From DLKC01 sp002478885 (GTDB taxonomy: Bacteria; Bacteroidota; Bacteroidia; Chitinophagales; Chitinophagaceae), in the NCBI GenBank assembly GCA_046329585.1, contig JAXLUI010000002.1:1240001-1304000 (forward strand): a stretch of DNA of 64,000 nucleotides. Reading direction: 5' to 3'. How positions within the stretch are numbered: position 1 is the first letter of the stretch; the number at the start of each line of letters is the position of its first letter. A program made the translations under genes and the position numbers. The notes beneath the pieces are model-generated. The model was given only the letters and a program-made list of their open reading frames with translations, made no database searches and was not told where the DNA came from. Positions 27,149 through 36,208 of the stretch are shown here, in pieces.

Positions 27149-27174
27149 GGCCCCGGCCAAAGACTTGGCCAGGG
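27142..27174 (-). terminator. Terminator of the PEBP gene
   Basis: On the minus strand CCCTGGCCAA and TTGGCCGGGG form a ten-pair stem (one G-T) with a GTCT loop, followed by CC and seven Ts. It is 28 bases past the PEBP stop. Confidence 0.88.
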
Positions 27175-27201
27175 ATTATCGAAAACTAAAACTCAGTGAC
27201 T

Positions 27202-27705
27202 TTATTTGCGCCTGTAATTACCCGTCATTTCAGCATACCCTACAATATGCCAGCTCATTTCTTTTACGAACTCTTGCTTAGTAACTGTTACAGGCAGGTT
27301 AAGCAACGCGTCTAATGCATAAATTTTAAAAGTGTAATAATGCAGGCCATCGGGCGCACATGGACCGCCATAGCCATAACGACCAAAATCGTTGATACCT
27401 TTTTCTCCATGAACATCGCCTTCTTTTAAATGATGCGTTACAGGGATATTCCATAGCAGCCAATGCAGCCAGCCACCTGAAGGCGAATTTGCATCATCGG
27501 CAACAATGGCCAGGCATTTTGCCGTAGCAGGAATTTTATCGAGGTCAAATGGTGGGTTAATATTTTTGCCATCGCACGTATATCGTTCGGGAATAGCTTC
27601 GCCATCCGTGAATGCAGGACTTGTCATCTTCATTTCCCTGAAATCGGCTACGCTCAGGGCTTCTGCATGCATTAACGGAATCGTCATAAAAGCTTCTTTG
27701 TTCAC
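27202..27705 (-). CDS. YbhB/YbcL-type PEBP protein
   Basis: The protein has 167 residues. The phosphatidylethanolamine-binding protein fold is shown by IPERYTCDGKNINPPFDL, CLAIVADDANSPSGGWLHWLLWNIP and RYGYGGPCAPDGLHYYTFKIYALD (ligand-pocket Asp, His and the GxP segment). The family binds small anionic ligands; the bacterial role is unclear. A start at a later Met (residue 27, MTSPAF) would give the usual domain length, so the first 24 residues are uncertain. It lies 13 bases downstream of the HPF-like gene. Confidence 0.87.
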   Translation of the reverse strand: MNKEAFMTIPLMHAEALSVADFREMKMTSPAFTDGEAIPERYTCDGKNINPPFDLDKIPATAKCLAIVADDANSPSGGWLHWLLWNIPVTHHLKEGDVHGEKGINDFGRYGYGGPCAPDGLHYYTFKIYALDALLNLPVTVTKQEFVKEMSWHIVGYAEMTGNYRRK

Positions 27706-27718
27706 CTGTTTAGTAGTA

Positions 27719-28048
27719 TCAAACCTTTACTGTGCTTGTGATGAGATCGGGTGGTTCGTTCCGGAGTTTTGTGTGCTCGTCTAAACGCTTTTTAACTGCA
27801 TCCATCAGCAATCGCGAAGCTTTCTCAAAACTATCAGACCCACGGCTCAGGAAAACGGAATCGCCAAAAATTGCAAGTGCTATTTCACATATTTTGTGGC
27901 CGCCATCTTCGGGGTTCTCTTCGCGGAAAAAAACCTCGGCTTTCGACATTGATTTGTCTTTCTGGTGAAGTTGAACCAACTGATCTTTTACATAATTGAT
28001 TATCCAGCTATGCACTTCATGCTTCGGTGTGTGAAAATCTATATTCAT
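27719..28048 (-). CDS. HPF/RaiA-like ribosome-associated protein
   Basis: The protein has 109 residues. The pattern resembles the short ribosome hibernation factors (PF02482): an N-terminal strand MNIDFHTP, an amphipathic helix SWIINYVKDQLVQLH, central strands AEVFFREE and CEIALAIFGDSVFLSRGSDSF, and a basic C-terminal helix ASRLLMDAVKKRLDEHTKL. Such proteins bind the 30S subunit and inactivate ribosomes under starvation. The similarity is moderate, and it could be a divergent family member with another role. It is upstream of the PEBP gene in a two-gene unit. Confidence 0.65.
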   Translation of the reverse strand: MNIDFHTPKHEVHSWIINYVKDQLVQLHQKDKSMSKAEVFFREENPEDGGHKICEIALAIFGDSVFLSRGSDSFEKASRLLMDAVKKRLDEHTKLRNEPPDLITSTVKV

Positions 28049-28185
28049 AAGCGGATATTTGCAGTTCGAGCTAAAATTACGCTGGGGCTAATACCTAACT
28101 AATGAGTTTTGTCACAATACCTGATGATAAGAATCATTAAAGACCGAAAGAAAAATGGGTTATTTTTGTTATCTTTTTTAAAAGC

Positions 28186-28217
28186 AAAAAGCCCTATTGA
28201 AATCAATAAGGCTTTTT
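28186..28217 (-). terminator. Terminator of the secreted TIM-barrel-like gene
   Basis: AAAAAGCC and TATTGA pair with TCAATA and GGCTTTTT around an AA loop (one mismatch), with T/A tracts on both sides. It lies 21 bases past the stop at 28238 on the minus strand. Confidence 0.85.
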
Positions 28218-28237
28218 ACCAAAGACTTGCTTCTTTC

Positions 28238-29365
28238 CTACTCATTCTTTTTGTAAGCTTCTCTATAGTTTTGCAACTGTTCTAATGTTAAGCGGCTTTT
28301 GATAGACTTTTCCGTTTCCGGAAGTTCAACAAAAGAGGAACTCAATGCTGCGCCATTGTCAAGAGAAGCGGTCCAGAATTCATACCCGCCCATTTGTTTG
28401 GTAGAAGCCGTTTGGTTATAAATACCACTGCCATACTTTTTATGCATCTGCAGGTAAAACATTTCAAGTTCGTACATTTTACCACCTGGCGACCAATCCT
28501 TACCATGCATGCCGGGCGCATCGCCTGTGCGAAGGCCGTTGTTACCAAGCACGGCACGGTTGCCAAAACTTTCACATACATATTCGCCGATTTTCTTTGA
28601 CACTTCGTTATCAGGAAAAGTATTTTGGTTAAGGTGTATATAGGTATTCAGTGCCAGGCCAATATTTGTTTGTTTAAAAACTTTCATCGCATCGATACTG
28701 CGATAAATGGCGTGTTGCATTTTTTCATCTGTACAGCCTGCCTGAAGGTATGCATCCCTTCTTTCGGCACCTTCACCGCCATTTGATATAGCAAGACTCA
28801 ATGGTTCGGCAGTACCAGCTGCCGTGCCACTAATAACGATCTCGCTGATGTATGGATTATTATCGTACCTCGCCGCCACCTCGGCCATGAACTGCGCCCA
28901 TGCATCGAGATACCCATCATCCCACCATTTTATGCAATTGGGATCGGCACCTTCCGTCCAGCCAGCATCTTCAAACATCTTGCCCGGAAGTAAAAACTTA
29001 CCATACTTTTCTTTCATCCACTGCGGTGCAAATATTCCAGTTGCAAACCGCAGTTTAAAATGAATATCTATCCCCTTTTTCTTTGCACGATCGGCAAACG
29101 CCAGCACAGTATCGATCGCCGTCCAGTCGTTTACAGCAGGCGCTTTGCTTACCTCTTCAAACCTTACGTTTATCACATAGTTATCTACGATCTTAATAAA
29201 GCTCCAATCCGGGTTGGCTGTGTTAAGCCAGTTAAAGCGGCGCAAGCCAATGCCCGACAGCTTTGGCTTTGCAGTGCCGTCGCCGGCTTCAAAATGGTAA
29301 GCAGCATTTACACCGCTACAAGCCGATATTGCCAGCAGCATGCAAACCAATATTTGTTTTCGCAT
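28238..29365 (-). CDS. Secreted TIM-barrel glycosidase-like protein
   Basis: The protein has 375 residues. The N-terminal signal (RKQILVCMLLAISACSG) includes a possible lipobox Cys near residue 16. The body has the look of a (beta/alpha)8 glycosidase: YVINVRFEE, IDTVLAFADRAKKKGIDIHFKLRFATGIFAPQWM, DAWAQFMAEVAARYDNNPYISEIVISG, and NIGLALNTYIHLN. I do not see the usual NE acid/base signature after the YISEIVISG strand, so the exact GH family and activity are open. It lies between the SMP-30 lactonase gene and the HPF-like gene, all on the minus strand. Confidence 0.55.
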   Translation of the reverse strand: MRKQILVCMLLAISACSGVNAAYHFEAGDGTAKPKLSGIGLRRFNWLNTANPDWSFIKIVDNYVINVRFEEVSKAPAVNDWTAIDTVLAFADRAKKKGIDIHFKLRFATGIFAPQWMKEKYGKFLLPGKMFEDAGWTEGADPNCIKWWDDGYLDAWAQFMAEVAARYDNNPYISEIVISGTAAGTAEPLSLAISNGGEGAERRDAYLQAGCTDEKMQHAIYRSIDAMKVFKQTNIGLALNTYIHLNQNTFPDNEVSKKIGEYVCESFGNRAVLGNNGLRTGDAPGMHGKDWSPGGKMYELEMFYLQMHKKYGSGIYNQTASTKQMGGYEFWTASLDNGAALSSSFVELPETEKSIKSRLTLEQLQNYREAYKKNE

Positions 29366-29450
29366 GATATTACGTTTTAAAAAATAACAGTCAATTCGAC
29401 TGCCACAAGGCGATTTAGTTAAAATAGTTACCGCAAAATTTGGTTAAGAT

Positions 29451-29655
29451 TTTTTGTGCCGGGCATCGGTACCAGTGGCAACACCAGTTGCGTCGCACTC
29501 TTGTACGGTAAATCTATTCGCTGCAAGTTTAGATGGTAGGTGGTTATTTAATCCAGGGCCACAATTCACGTTGAAGCGCAAAGCTCATGGCTGTTCAGAC
29601 GTACAAGTGTGCGACGCAACAAGAGCTGAAGCTTGTTTTTTGCGCGGTTCAAAAA
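29451..29655. repeat. Palindromic repeat element E11
   Basis: TTTTTGTGCCGGGC is at 29451-29464. The left arm AGTTGCGTCGCACTCTTGTA starts at 29486. The right arm GTACAAGTGTGCGACGCAAC is at 29601-29620. The end GCGCGGTTCAAAAA is at 29642-29655. It fills the gap between the TIM-barrel and SMP-30 genes. Confidence 0.92.
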
Positions 29656-29664
29656 GCTGTATTA

Positions 29665-30540
29665 CTATTTAAATCTTTCCGGGTCAAAGCCCCGTACACC
29701 GGGCTTTGCCATAAAAAGGCCTCCACTAAGTGGATATTTTATTTTGTCTTCTTCTGAAAAATTTTCCTGTGCTGTGGTAATGATCATTGTATCGAGTTCG
29801 GGGCCGCCGAATGCGCATGCACTCACCTGCGGCACTGGCACCGATATTTTACCGAGCAGTTGTCCGGTACCGGGATTGTAACGATACACCCCAAAGCCAT
29901 TCCACTGGGCAACCCAGAGCATGCCTTCTTCATCAATACACATACCATCGGGCGAACCGGTAGCTTTGTCAATTTCAACAGCATTTTTTTCGAACTGCAG
30001 GGCTCCTGTCGCCGAGTCAAACAAAAATGACCGTACCGTATGCAGCGGCGTATCGATAAAATACATTTTCGTGTGATCGTAGTTCCAAACGAGCCCGTTC
30101 GATATGGTAACGCCTTCGAGTTTTTTTTCGACATTGAGTTGTTGATCGATGCGGTACAGCGCACCAGCGCCCTGTACAAACTGCCGGTGCATAGTTCCCA
30201 CCCATAAATTTCCATTACAGTCAACCGCGCCATCATTTGTCCGGTGCATGAGTATTTCTTTTTCAATATCTGCGTGCCAGGTAAATGTTTCGGTGGTTAG
30301 ATCGTATAACGCAAGTCCACCCTGTACCGCTAGCAACAACCGGTCGTTAAAGTGTTTGTATTTCGTTACCAGGCTCACCCTGTGATTGAGCTGTCTTTTC
30401 TTTACATCGCCAGTAAGAAAATTGTACTCATAAAATGCTTTACCATCAATATCGACCCAGAAAAAACTACCACGCTCTTTGTGCCACATGGGGCCCTCTC
30501 CTAACAAACAACCTGCGGCGTGAAGTAAAACAGCTTCCAT
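29665..30540 (-). CDS. SMP-30/gluconolactonase family lactonase
   Basis: The protein has 291 residues, a six-bladed propeller. Metal-site residues are visible: Glu in LLGEGPMWH (about residue 15), Asn in VTISNGLVW and Asp in TGSPDGMCID. It has no signal peptide, so it is cytoplasmic. It hydrolyses aldonolactones to aldonates, the step before the IlvD/Edd dehydratase encoded about 3 kb downstream on the same strand. A repeat element separates it from the next gene. Confidence 0.88.
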   Translation of the reverse strand: MEAVLLHAAGCLLGEGPMWHKERGSFFWVDIDGKAFYEYNFLTGDVKKRQLNHRVSLVTKYKHFNDRLLLAVQGGLALYDLTTETFTWHADIEKEILMHRTNDGAVDCNGNLWVGTMHRQFVQGAGALYRIDQQLNVEKKLEGVTISNGLVWNYDHTKMYFIDTPLHTVRSFLFDSATGALQFEKNAVEIDKATGSPDGMCIDEEGMLWVAQWNGFGVYRYNPGTGQLLGKISVPVPQVSACAFGGPELDTMIITTAQENFSEEDKIKYPLSGGLFMAKPGVRGFDPERFK

Positions 30541-30636
30541 ACTTTTATATTATGATTTTGAAAGATAACGAACTAATGCTTATCGCCTTTTAAATGACTT
30601 TACCTATCTTTTATTTTTAAAAAAATAGTCACGTTC

Positions 30637-31965
30637 ATGTATTTCAATGAAAGAATAGAAACAATGCCTGTTAATGCATTGCGGAAAATACAATCGGAAA
30701 AACTTGTTCAGCAGTTACAGTACATGTACCGCAACCAGCCTTTTTATAAAAAGCTATGGGATGAAAAAAATATCAACATAAACAAAATCAAAAGCATTCA
30801 CGATATACAGCTGCTGCCATTAACAACCAAAGATGACCTGCGCAACAATTACCCATTCGGATTATTTGCAGCACCACACGAGGATATCATTCGCATACAT
30901 TGCAGTTCGGGTTCCACCGGCAAGCCAACAGTTGTTGGCTATACAAAAAACGATCTTGATATTTTTTCAGAAACAGTCGCACGGTCTTTATGTTGCGCCG
31001 GCGCAAAACCCGGTATGAAATTACACAACGCCTATGGTTATGGTTTATTCACCGGCGGCCTTGGTTTACACTATGGAGCTGAATTACTGGGCATGTCAGT
31101 TATACCAGTTTCGGGCGGAATGACCGAACGCCAAATCATGTTACTGCAAGATTTTGGCGCAGAAATTATTTCATGCACACCATCGTATGCGCTGGTGCTT
31201 GCAGATAAAATAAGGAACGAAGACCCCCGGTTAAAAAAGATCAATCTTAAATATGCAGTGCTTGGCGCAGAACCATGGACAGAGGCCATTCGCAAAGAGG
31301 TGGAACAGAAACTGGGCGTTATTGCCACCAATATTTATGGCCTTAGTGAAATATGCGGCCCCGGCATTTCCCAGGAAGATTTTGAAGAAAAAAACGGCAG
31401 CCATATTTGGGAAGATCATTTTTATCCTGAGGTAATTGATACGGAAACAAAACAACCATTGGCAGAAGGCCGTGATGGAATTCTTGTCTTCACAACACTT
31501 ACCAAAACCGGCATGCCGCTGATGCGCTACATGACCAACGATATATGCTGTTTATTTTACGACAAAGCATCAAAAAGGACCCACGTTAAAATGAGCGGCA
31601 TTAAGGGCCGTCATGATGATATGCTTATCATCCGCGGCGTTAATTTATTTCATACACAAGTAGAAGCCTTGCTAGAACATCATCCCGAGTTTTCCAACAA
31701 CTACCAGTTAATTGTAGAGCGTGAAAACAATCTCGACAAAGTGACGGTTGCCATTGAGTTAAGCGAATATATTTACCGCGAAATAGGTAATTCTATTGAA
31801 ACACTTGGCGAGAGCAATCTCTATCTCGACAAATTGAAACATGGCTTGCACGAAAGAATAAAAAGCAATATTGGCTTAAGCATGGATATTCAACTCCGCG
31901 ACCTCAGCAGCATTCCCAAAAGCGAAGGCGGCAAGCTTAAGCGTATTGTCGACCTGAGAAAGTAA
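30637..31965 (+). CDS. paaK: Phenylacetate-CoA ligase-type adenylate-forming enzyme
   Basis: The protein has 442 residues, typical of PaaK. It shows the P-loop HCSSGSTGKPTVVGYT (about residues 88-103), the adenylate-binding YGLSEICGPG segment, and the C-terminal GRHDDMLIIRGVNLFHTQVE and SIPKSEGGKLKRI (catalytic Lys). It activates an aryl or acyl acid to its CoA thioester in the cytoplasm. No other paa genes are near. In Bacteroidota, isolated PaaK proteins are common and not always linked to phenylacetate, so the substrate is unsure. It is immediately followed by the DMT exporter gene. Confidence 0.85.
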   Translation: MYFNERIETMPVNALRKIQSEKLVQQLQYMYRNQPFYKKLWDEKNININKIKSIHDIQLLPLTTKDDLRNNYPFGLFAAPHEDIIRIHCSSGSTGKPTVVGYTKNDLDIFSETVARSLCCAGAKPGMKLHNAYGYGLFTGGLGLHYGAELLGMSVIPVSGGMTERQIMLLQDFGAEIISCTPSYALVLADKIRNEDPRLKKINLKYAVLGAEPWTEAIRKEVEQKLGVIATNIYGLSEICGPGISQEDFEEKNGSHIWEDHFYPEVIDTETKQPLAEGRDGILVFTTLTKTGMPLMRYMTNDICCLFYDKASKRTHVKMSGIKGRHDDMLIIRGVNLFHTQVEALLEHHPEFSNNYQLIVERENNLDKVTVAIELSEYIYREIGNSIETLGESNLYLDKLKHGLHERIKSNIGLSMDIQLRDLSSIPKSEGGKLKRIVDLRK

Positions 31966-31975
31966 AATAGAATAA

Positions 31976-32006
31976 TTTGTTATCTCGCAGTGCACAAATA
32001 CTTTTG
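31976..32006 (+). promoter_or_regulatory. Bacteroidota-type promoter before the DMT gene
   Basis: TTTG at 31976-31979, 19 bases, then TACTTTTG at 31999-32006 is an exact fit to the consensus. The predicted start site falls at about 32010-32013, on or next to the apparent non-ATG start of the DMT frame. Confidence 0.6.
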
Positions 32007-32008
32007 GC

Positions 32009-32899
32009 ATTCTGAAACAGCATCCAAAACATACTATCAGGCTTTTACTTGCAGGCATTTGCTTTTCCATCTTATGGCCTTCTGCCGCTGTTGCCACAAG
32101 AATTGGACTTGAATCGGCTCAGCCATTTGTAATTGCAGTAACGCGCTTTTTTATTGCCGGAACGCTTATGCTTTTAGTGTCGCATGTAGTATTCAAAAAC
32201 CGCTTGCCGCAAAAAAATGAATGGAAACAGCTTGCCATTTACGGTTTGCTTAACATCAGTATCTATCTCGGCCTGTATGTTATCGCCATGCAACGCATGG
32301 CCGCGGGGCTTGGATCTTTATCGATCGGAACAAACCCGGTTTTTATCAGCCTTCTTTCGGCGATATGGCTAAAAAAGCCAATTAAACCTGTAACAATTCT
32401 AAGTCTTATTTTATGTGCTGCGGGTATTGTTATCGCCGCGTTGCCATTACTCGAACAAAGCTACGCCACACCTGAAAGCATGGCCATTCTGCTCATAAGT
32501 ATGATCTCTTACTCTGCAGGCGCCATTTATTTTTCCGAAAAAAAATGGAACGACCTGAAGATGCTTACCATTAATGGCTGGCAAACACTACTCGGTGGCG
32601 CATTTCTTGTGCCCTTTCTCCTTTTCTTTTATGATAGCAGCAAAAACAGTTATGACCTCAAATGGATCGGGTCGGTCTTGTGGCTTGTTTTCCCTGTGTC
32701 GATTGCCGCCGTACAACTGTGGCTATACCTGCTAAGAGATAATCCCGTGAAAGCTTCCTTCTGGTTGTTCCTTTGTCCAATCGTTGGATTTGCCATCGCG
32801 GCTGTTGTAATGCACGAGCCCATCAGTTTGTACACTTTCATCGGCGTGACATTTGTTGTTACCGGTTTATACCTCGTTCAAAAAAGTAAAACAGCTTAG
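32009..32899 (+). CDS. EamA/DMT-family transporter, non-ATG start likely
   Basis: The frame is open from 31976. The first ATG (32168) would give only 243 residues and remove the first transmembrane helix. Translating upstream gives a good DMT N-terminus (LKQHPKHTIRLLLAG, then a helix ending near SAAVATRIGLESAQPFV), so the protein is probably about 296 residues with the usual ten helices. The best start candidates are ATT at 32009 or CTG at 32012. DMT proteins export amino acids or metabolites across the inner membrane; the substrate is unknown. The EamA pair of repeats is visible in the two five-helix halves. Confidence 0.72.
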   Translation: MLKQHPKHTIRLLLAGICFSILWPSAAVATRIGLESAQPFVIAVTRFFIAGTLMLLVSHVVFKNRLPQKNEWKQLAIYGLLNISIYLGLYVIAMQRMAAGLGSLSIGTNPVFISLLSAIWLKKPIKPVTILSLILCAAGIVIAALPLLEQSYATPESMAILLISMISYSAGAIYFSEKKWNDLKMLTINGWQTLLGGAFLVPFLLFFYDSSKNSYDLKWIGSVLWLVFPVSIAAVQLWLYLLRDNPVKASFWLFLCPIVGFAIAAVVMHEPISLYTFIGVTFVVTGLYLVQKSKTA

Positions 32900-32912
32900 C
32901 ATTTGAATTTTA

Positions 32913-33124
32913 TTTTTATGGGCCGGGCTTTGGAACAAGCATGAGGCTTCTGTTGCGTCGCACACTTGTGCAGTAGCAAGTTTATGCAACGGCAATTCTG
33001 TATTGCGACACAGCAACTAACAATTTGACGTTATTCAAACGCCGGCTGTTCAGTTTTGTTCCAAAAGCACAAGTGAGTGACACAACAGGCGATGCCATAG
33101 TATACCAAAGCCGGCACCAAAAAA
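32913..33124. repeat. Palindromic repeat element E12 (mixed arm types)
   Basis: TTTTTATGGGCCGGGCTT starts at 32913. The left arm TGTTGCGTCGCACACTTGTG starts at 32951 and the right arm GCACAAGTGAGTGACACAAC is at 33067-33086. The inner ends TTGTGC and GCACAA match each other although they differ from the usual GTAC. The outer end AAAGCCGGCACCAAAAAA reaches 33124. It lies between convergent genes. Confidence 0.92.
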
Positions 33125-33131
33125 TTTATAC

Positions 33132-35366
33132 TCAATGCGCAGGCGCGCAGCTGATCAATCCTGAAGCCGAAGAAGTAAAATCAACTCGCCGCAGAGAAAT
33201 ACTTGCATATACACTGTTACCTTCTTTTATTTTTAGATTTTGATTTGGCCTTACCTGCGTGAATCGCTGGACCGTATTACTTACCGGCCATTTTATTTCT
33301 ATGCTTTCGATCTCTGTAGCACTGCCAATACCGATGTGTTGCAGCAATGGATTTGCACCAAAACTGCCACCGGAATTCACATCATGATAAACAGATCTTG
33401 CAATACCATTTTCTTTAAACGTAACTTTTATTCTTGCGCCAATGGCTGTCTTATTACATTTGACTCCTTCGAGTGACAGATTAATCCAATTATTATCGTT
33501 CTGCCCAGGATTGATGTATAAAGAATTCTGGTAAGCATCGCCAGGATAAGCGCCACCCATTTCTTCATAAATGTCTTCGTCGCCATCGTTATCGAGATCG
33601 GCGAAGGAAACGCCATGGCCCTTCTGCAGGTTTCCCACCCTCGCAGCCGATGTAACATCGATAAATTTTTTGCCGTCAACATTTTTAAACATCTTGTTTG
33701 GAACAAGCGATTGGTAAAGCGGATTGCCGGTGCCAAGATAAATATCGGGATACCCGTCATTGTCTATGTCTCCGAAGTTGGCGCCCATTGTAAAGGCAAC
33801 TTTGTTGAGTCCTACCTTATCGGTAACATCTTCAAAAGTTCCGTCGTGTTTGTTTCTAAAAAGAAATTGCTTACCCGAATTTCCAACAGTCATATGCAAC
33901 GCTTCTGCTGCGGAATAGTAGGCTAGTGAATTTTTGAACTGGTAATTGCAAACTAGTAAGTCAAGCCAGCCATCATTATCATAATCCCAGAACCATGTAG
34001 GGAAAGTGCGGGCCTGGCAGGTGCTCAGTCCTGCCTGTTGCGTAACATTTTTAAAATGTACAGTGCCATCGCGGATGCCTTCATTGTGCAACAATATTTT
34101 TTTATCGTCCATTGTTGACAGAAAAATATCCGGCCATCCGTCATTATCATAGTCACCGGATGTAACACCTTTTACAAAAGCGTTGATATTGGCATTACTT
34201 TGCTCCGCTACACTACTGAAAGTGCCATTTTTATTATTAATAAATAATTCACAAACCTGATTATCGTATACGCTTGCTGATTCATTGCCAATGAAAACAT
34301 CGAGCCATCCATCGTTGTTAAAGTCGTTCCATGTAGCCGTTTGAGTAGGATGAAATGAAAGCAAACCGCTTTGCCTGGTAACATCTGTAAAAGTTCCGTT
34401 ACCATTATTGCGCAATAAAGAATTGGGTTCTCTTCCATACATGCCTTTCCACGCGCCCCGCAAAACAAAAATATCTTTAAGACCATCGTTGTTATAATCT
34501 GTTTGCATAATATTCAGTCCTCCTGTGAATGCCTGCAGCCCCGATGAGTCAGACACATCTGTAAAACTTCCGTTGCCGTTATTGCGGCAATAGTGCATGC
34601 CTTCGAGAAGATCCCAGGAAGAAGTAACGATATCGAGATAGCCATCATTATTGAAATCTTCAATGATGCTGCCACCGGCCATATTCTTTGTATTTAGCCC
34701 GGTGTTTACTGCCGCATCAACAAATGGTTTTACTATGCGGGAAGTATCATCATCATCCAAGCCATTAATAAGATAATCGGCAGGCACCCCTTGCGGATAT
34801 TTACCAACAGTCATGTAAGCGATATTGAGCAACCATCTTGATTCAAGATCGCCCGGATCACTCTTAAGAAGTTCTTCATATATCGCGATTGCTTTTTCCG
34901 GTCTTCTTTTATCAAAATATACACCGTTGCCTTTTATTGGAAAAAGGCAGGACTGAGAAGCGTGGTTGTATATGCAGTTTGATCTCTCGCCAACACGCAG
35001 GTAAGCGATTGCAAGGTCTTTCTTCATCAGTCTAACATGCGAAATATCTGCGGGATTAATAAACGTGAGTAACTCTTCGAGCATTGATGCGGACTGTTGT
35101 TCATCGCCTAACTGAAGCAATGCGCTGGTTTTACAATATTTTGCTGATAGCATTTCAGACGTGCTATATGTTGTATTAATCACCGAATCGTAGTACGCCA
35201 ATTGCGCTTTGGGGCTAAAATTATTTTGTACCTGGTATTCATATTTTGCAATAGAAGAAAGCAGGCCAATCATTTCTGTGTTTGAGTTTGTGTTATCACC
35301 ACATGCACAAAACATGGTGAGCAGGATAAATATTGATATTTTAGTTTTCGTATTTCTCTCTTTCAT
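33132..35366 (-). CDS. FG-GAP/VCBS and ASPIC/UnbV (CRTAC1-type) lipoprotein
   Basis: The protein has 744 residues. The lipoprotein signal is ILLTMFCACGD (Cys near residue 22). A TPR-like helical region (about 30-200, with AIAIYEELLKSDPGDLESRWLLNIAY) is followed by about seven FG-GAP/VCBS repeats with Ca-binding DxNxDGxxD-like motifs (FNNDGYLDI, YNNDGLKDI, FNNDGWLDV, YDNDGWPDI, IDNDGYPDI, LDNDGDEDI). A C-terminal ASPIC/UnbV domain (GIGSATEIESIEIKWP) closes it. Such proteins are surface-exposed and often accompany glycan-utilisation genes; the function is not established. It is a single gene. Confidence 0.85.
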   Translation of the reverse strand: MKERNTKTKISIFILLTMFCACGDNTNSNTEMIGLLSSIAKYEYQVQNNFSPKAQLAYYDSVINTTYSTSEMLSAKYCKTSALLQLGDEQQSASMLEELLTFINPADISHVRLMKKDLAIAYLRVGERSNCIYNHASQSCLFPIKGNGVYFDKRRPEKAIAIYEELLKSDPGDLESRWLLNIAYMTVGKYPQGVPADYLINGLDDDDTSRIVKPFVDAAVNTGLNTKNMAGGSIIEDFNNDGYLDIVTSSWDLLEGMHYCRNNGNGSFTDVSDSSGLQAFTGGLNIMQTDYNNDGLKDIFVLRGAWKGMYGREPNSLLRNNGNGTFTDVTRQSGLLSFHPTQTATWNDFNNDGWLDVFIGNESASVYDNQVCELFINNKNGTFSSVAEQSNANINAFVKGVTSGDYDNDGWPDIFLSTMDDKKILLHNEGIRDGTVHFKNVTQQAGLSTCQARTFPTWFWDYDNDGWLDLLVCNYQFKNSLAYYSAAEALHMTVGNSGKQFLFRNKHDGTFEDVTDKVGLNKVAFTMGANFGDIDNDGYPDIYLGTGNPLYQSLVPNKMFKNVDGKKFIDVTSAARVGNLQKGHGVSFADLDNDGDEDIYEEMGGAYPGDAYQNSLYINPGQNDNNWINLSLEGVKCNKTAIGARIKVTFKENGIARSVYHDVNSGGSFGANPLLQHIGIGSATEIESIEIKWPVSNTVQRFTQVRPNQNLKIKEGNSVYASISLRRVDFTSSASGLISCAPAH

Positions 35367-35611
35367 AAAAAATTAATTTATTGCCTGCCTCAATGCAGGT
35401 TGAATTACAAACTAGTCCTCTCCACATTTTGTAACAGCTCGCATTTGTCGCCATGACGATGTTATAAACTTTGCACGCAAAAGATGCTTAGCAAACTTTC
35501 GCCGGCTTAATATGAGTAAACACATACCACTTGCATTTGTAGCAATCAAAGCCATGCATAAAACATGGTTATTGCGGGGCAGTGTGTGGTATGTAATGTA
35601 TGTTCAGGCTG

Positions 35612-36178
35612 TTACAAAAAATCGGCAGCAGATTCAGGAGGTTTGGACGGCGAGGCGATATAGCAGTAGGTTAAAGGAGAAGCGAATATGTTTTCATGCA
35701 CAGCAGCGCACGCAGGCACAGGTGCAAACTGTGCCGGCTGCAATTGCCTGCAATACTCATGAAGCGATAAGTTTTTCTTTGCCGGAGACTCTGCAGCTTT
35801 TTTGCCCGGGGTAGATAAATCGTTACTGACAGCGTTTGCCGCGTAATCATCTCTGGCTTTATACAAATCTGTTTTAGCATAGTTAGGCAAACAGAAAAGA
35901 TATAGCGTATCGGCAAATATTCTGCGCATAACAAAATTGTAGTGAATTCCCCCAACTTCAATTTCACCATCATATCGTTCAAAATCACTTTCATTATAAT
36001 AAGGAAGCTGCACAGGAATTTTAATTTCAATCAGGTCTTCTCTATCGTAGTTGCCATTATCGAGTTGCTGCACAGTTTGCCTGTCGTTCGCATCGGCGAG
36101 GTATTCAAAGAAAATGGAATACCCTGTTAGATTAAACAGTTGTATCGTTAGTAAGAATATGGCAACTACTTTATTCAA
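35612..36178 (-). CDS. Unrecognised small secreted/membrane protein, paralogue A
   Basis: The protein has 188 residues. The N-terminus has one hydrophobic segment (VVAIFLLTIQLFNLTGYSIFFEYLA), then a hydrophilic domain with IEIKIPVQLPYY, GEIEVGGIHYNFVMRRIFADTLYLFCLPN, and a low-complexity tail ending near PSKPPES. It is clearly paralogous to the protein encoded at 37601-38149: both share the segments IPVQLPYY/VPVNLPYF, YDGEIEVGGIHYNFV/VDGAIELDGIQYNYV, DTLYLFCLPN/DTLYLLCLPN and the KPPES end. I know no family for it. It lies 30 bases downstream of the MetE-like gene on the same strand. Confidence 0.65.
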   Translation of the reverse strand: MNKVVAIFLLTIQLFNLTGYSIFFEYLADANDRQTVQQLDNGNYDREDLIEIKIPVQLPYYNESDFERYDGEIEVGGIHYNFVMRRIFADTLYLFCLPNYAKTDLYKARDDYAANAVSNDLSTPGKKAAESPAKKNLSLHEYCRQLQPAQFAPVPACAAVHENIFASPLTYCYIASPSKPPESAADFL

Positions 36179-36208
36179 AGCAAGAAAAGTTATTCATGAC
36201 AATAGTTG

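Noticed and set aside
35512..35814. 100-residue plus-strand frame opposite paralogue A
   Set aside because: It overlaps the C-terminal half of paralogue A on the other strand, has no family features, and paralogue A is supported by a second copy.
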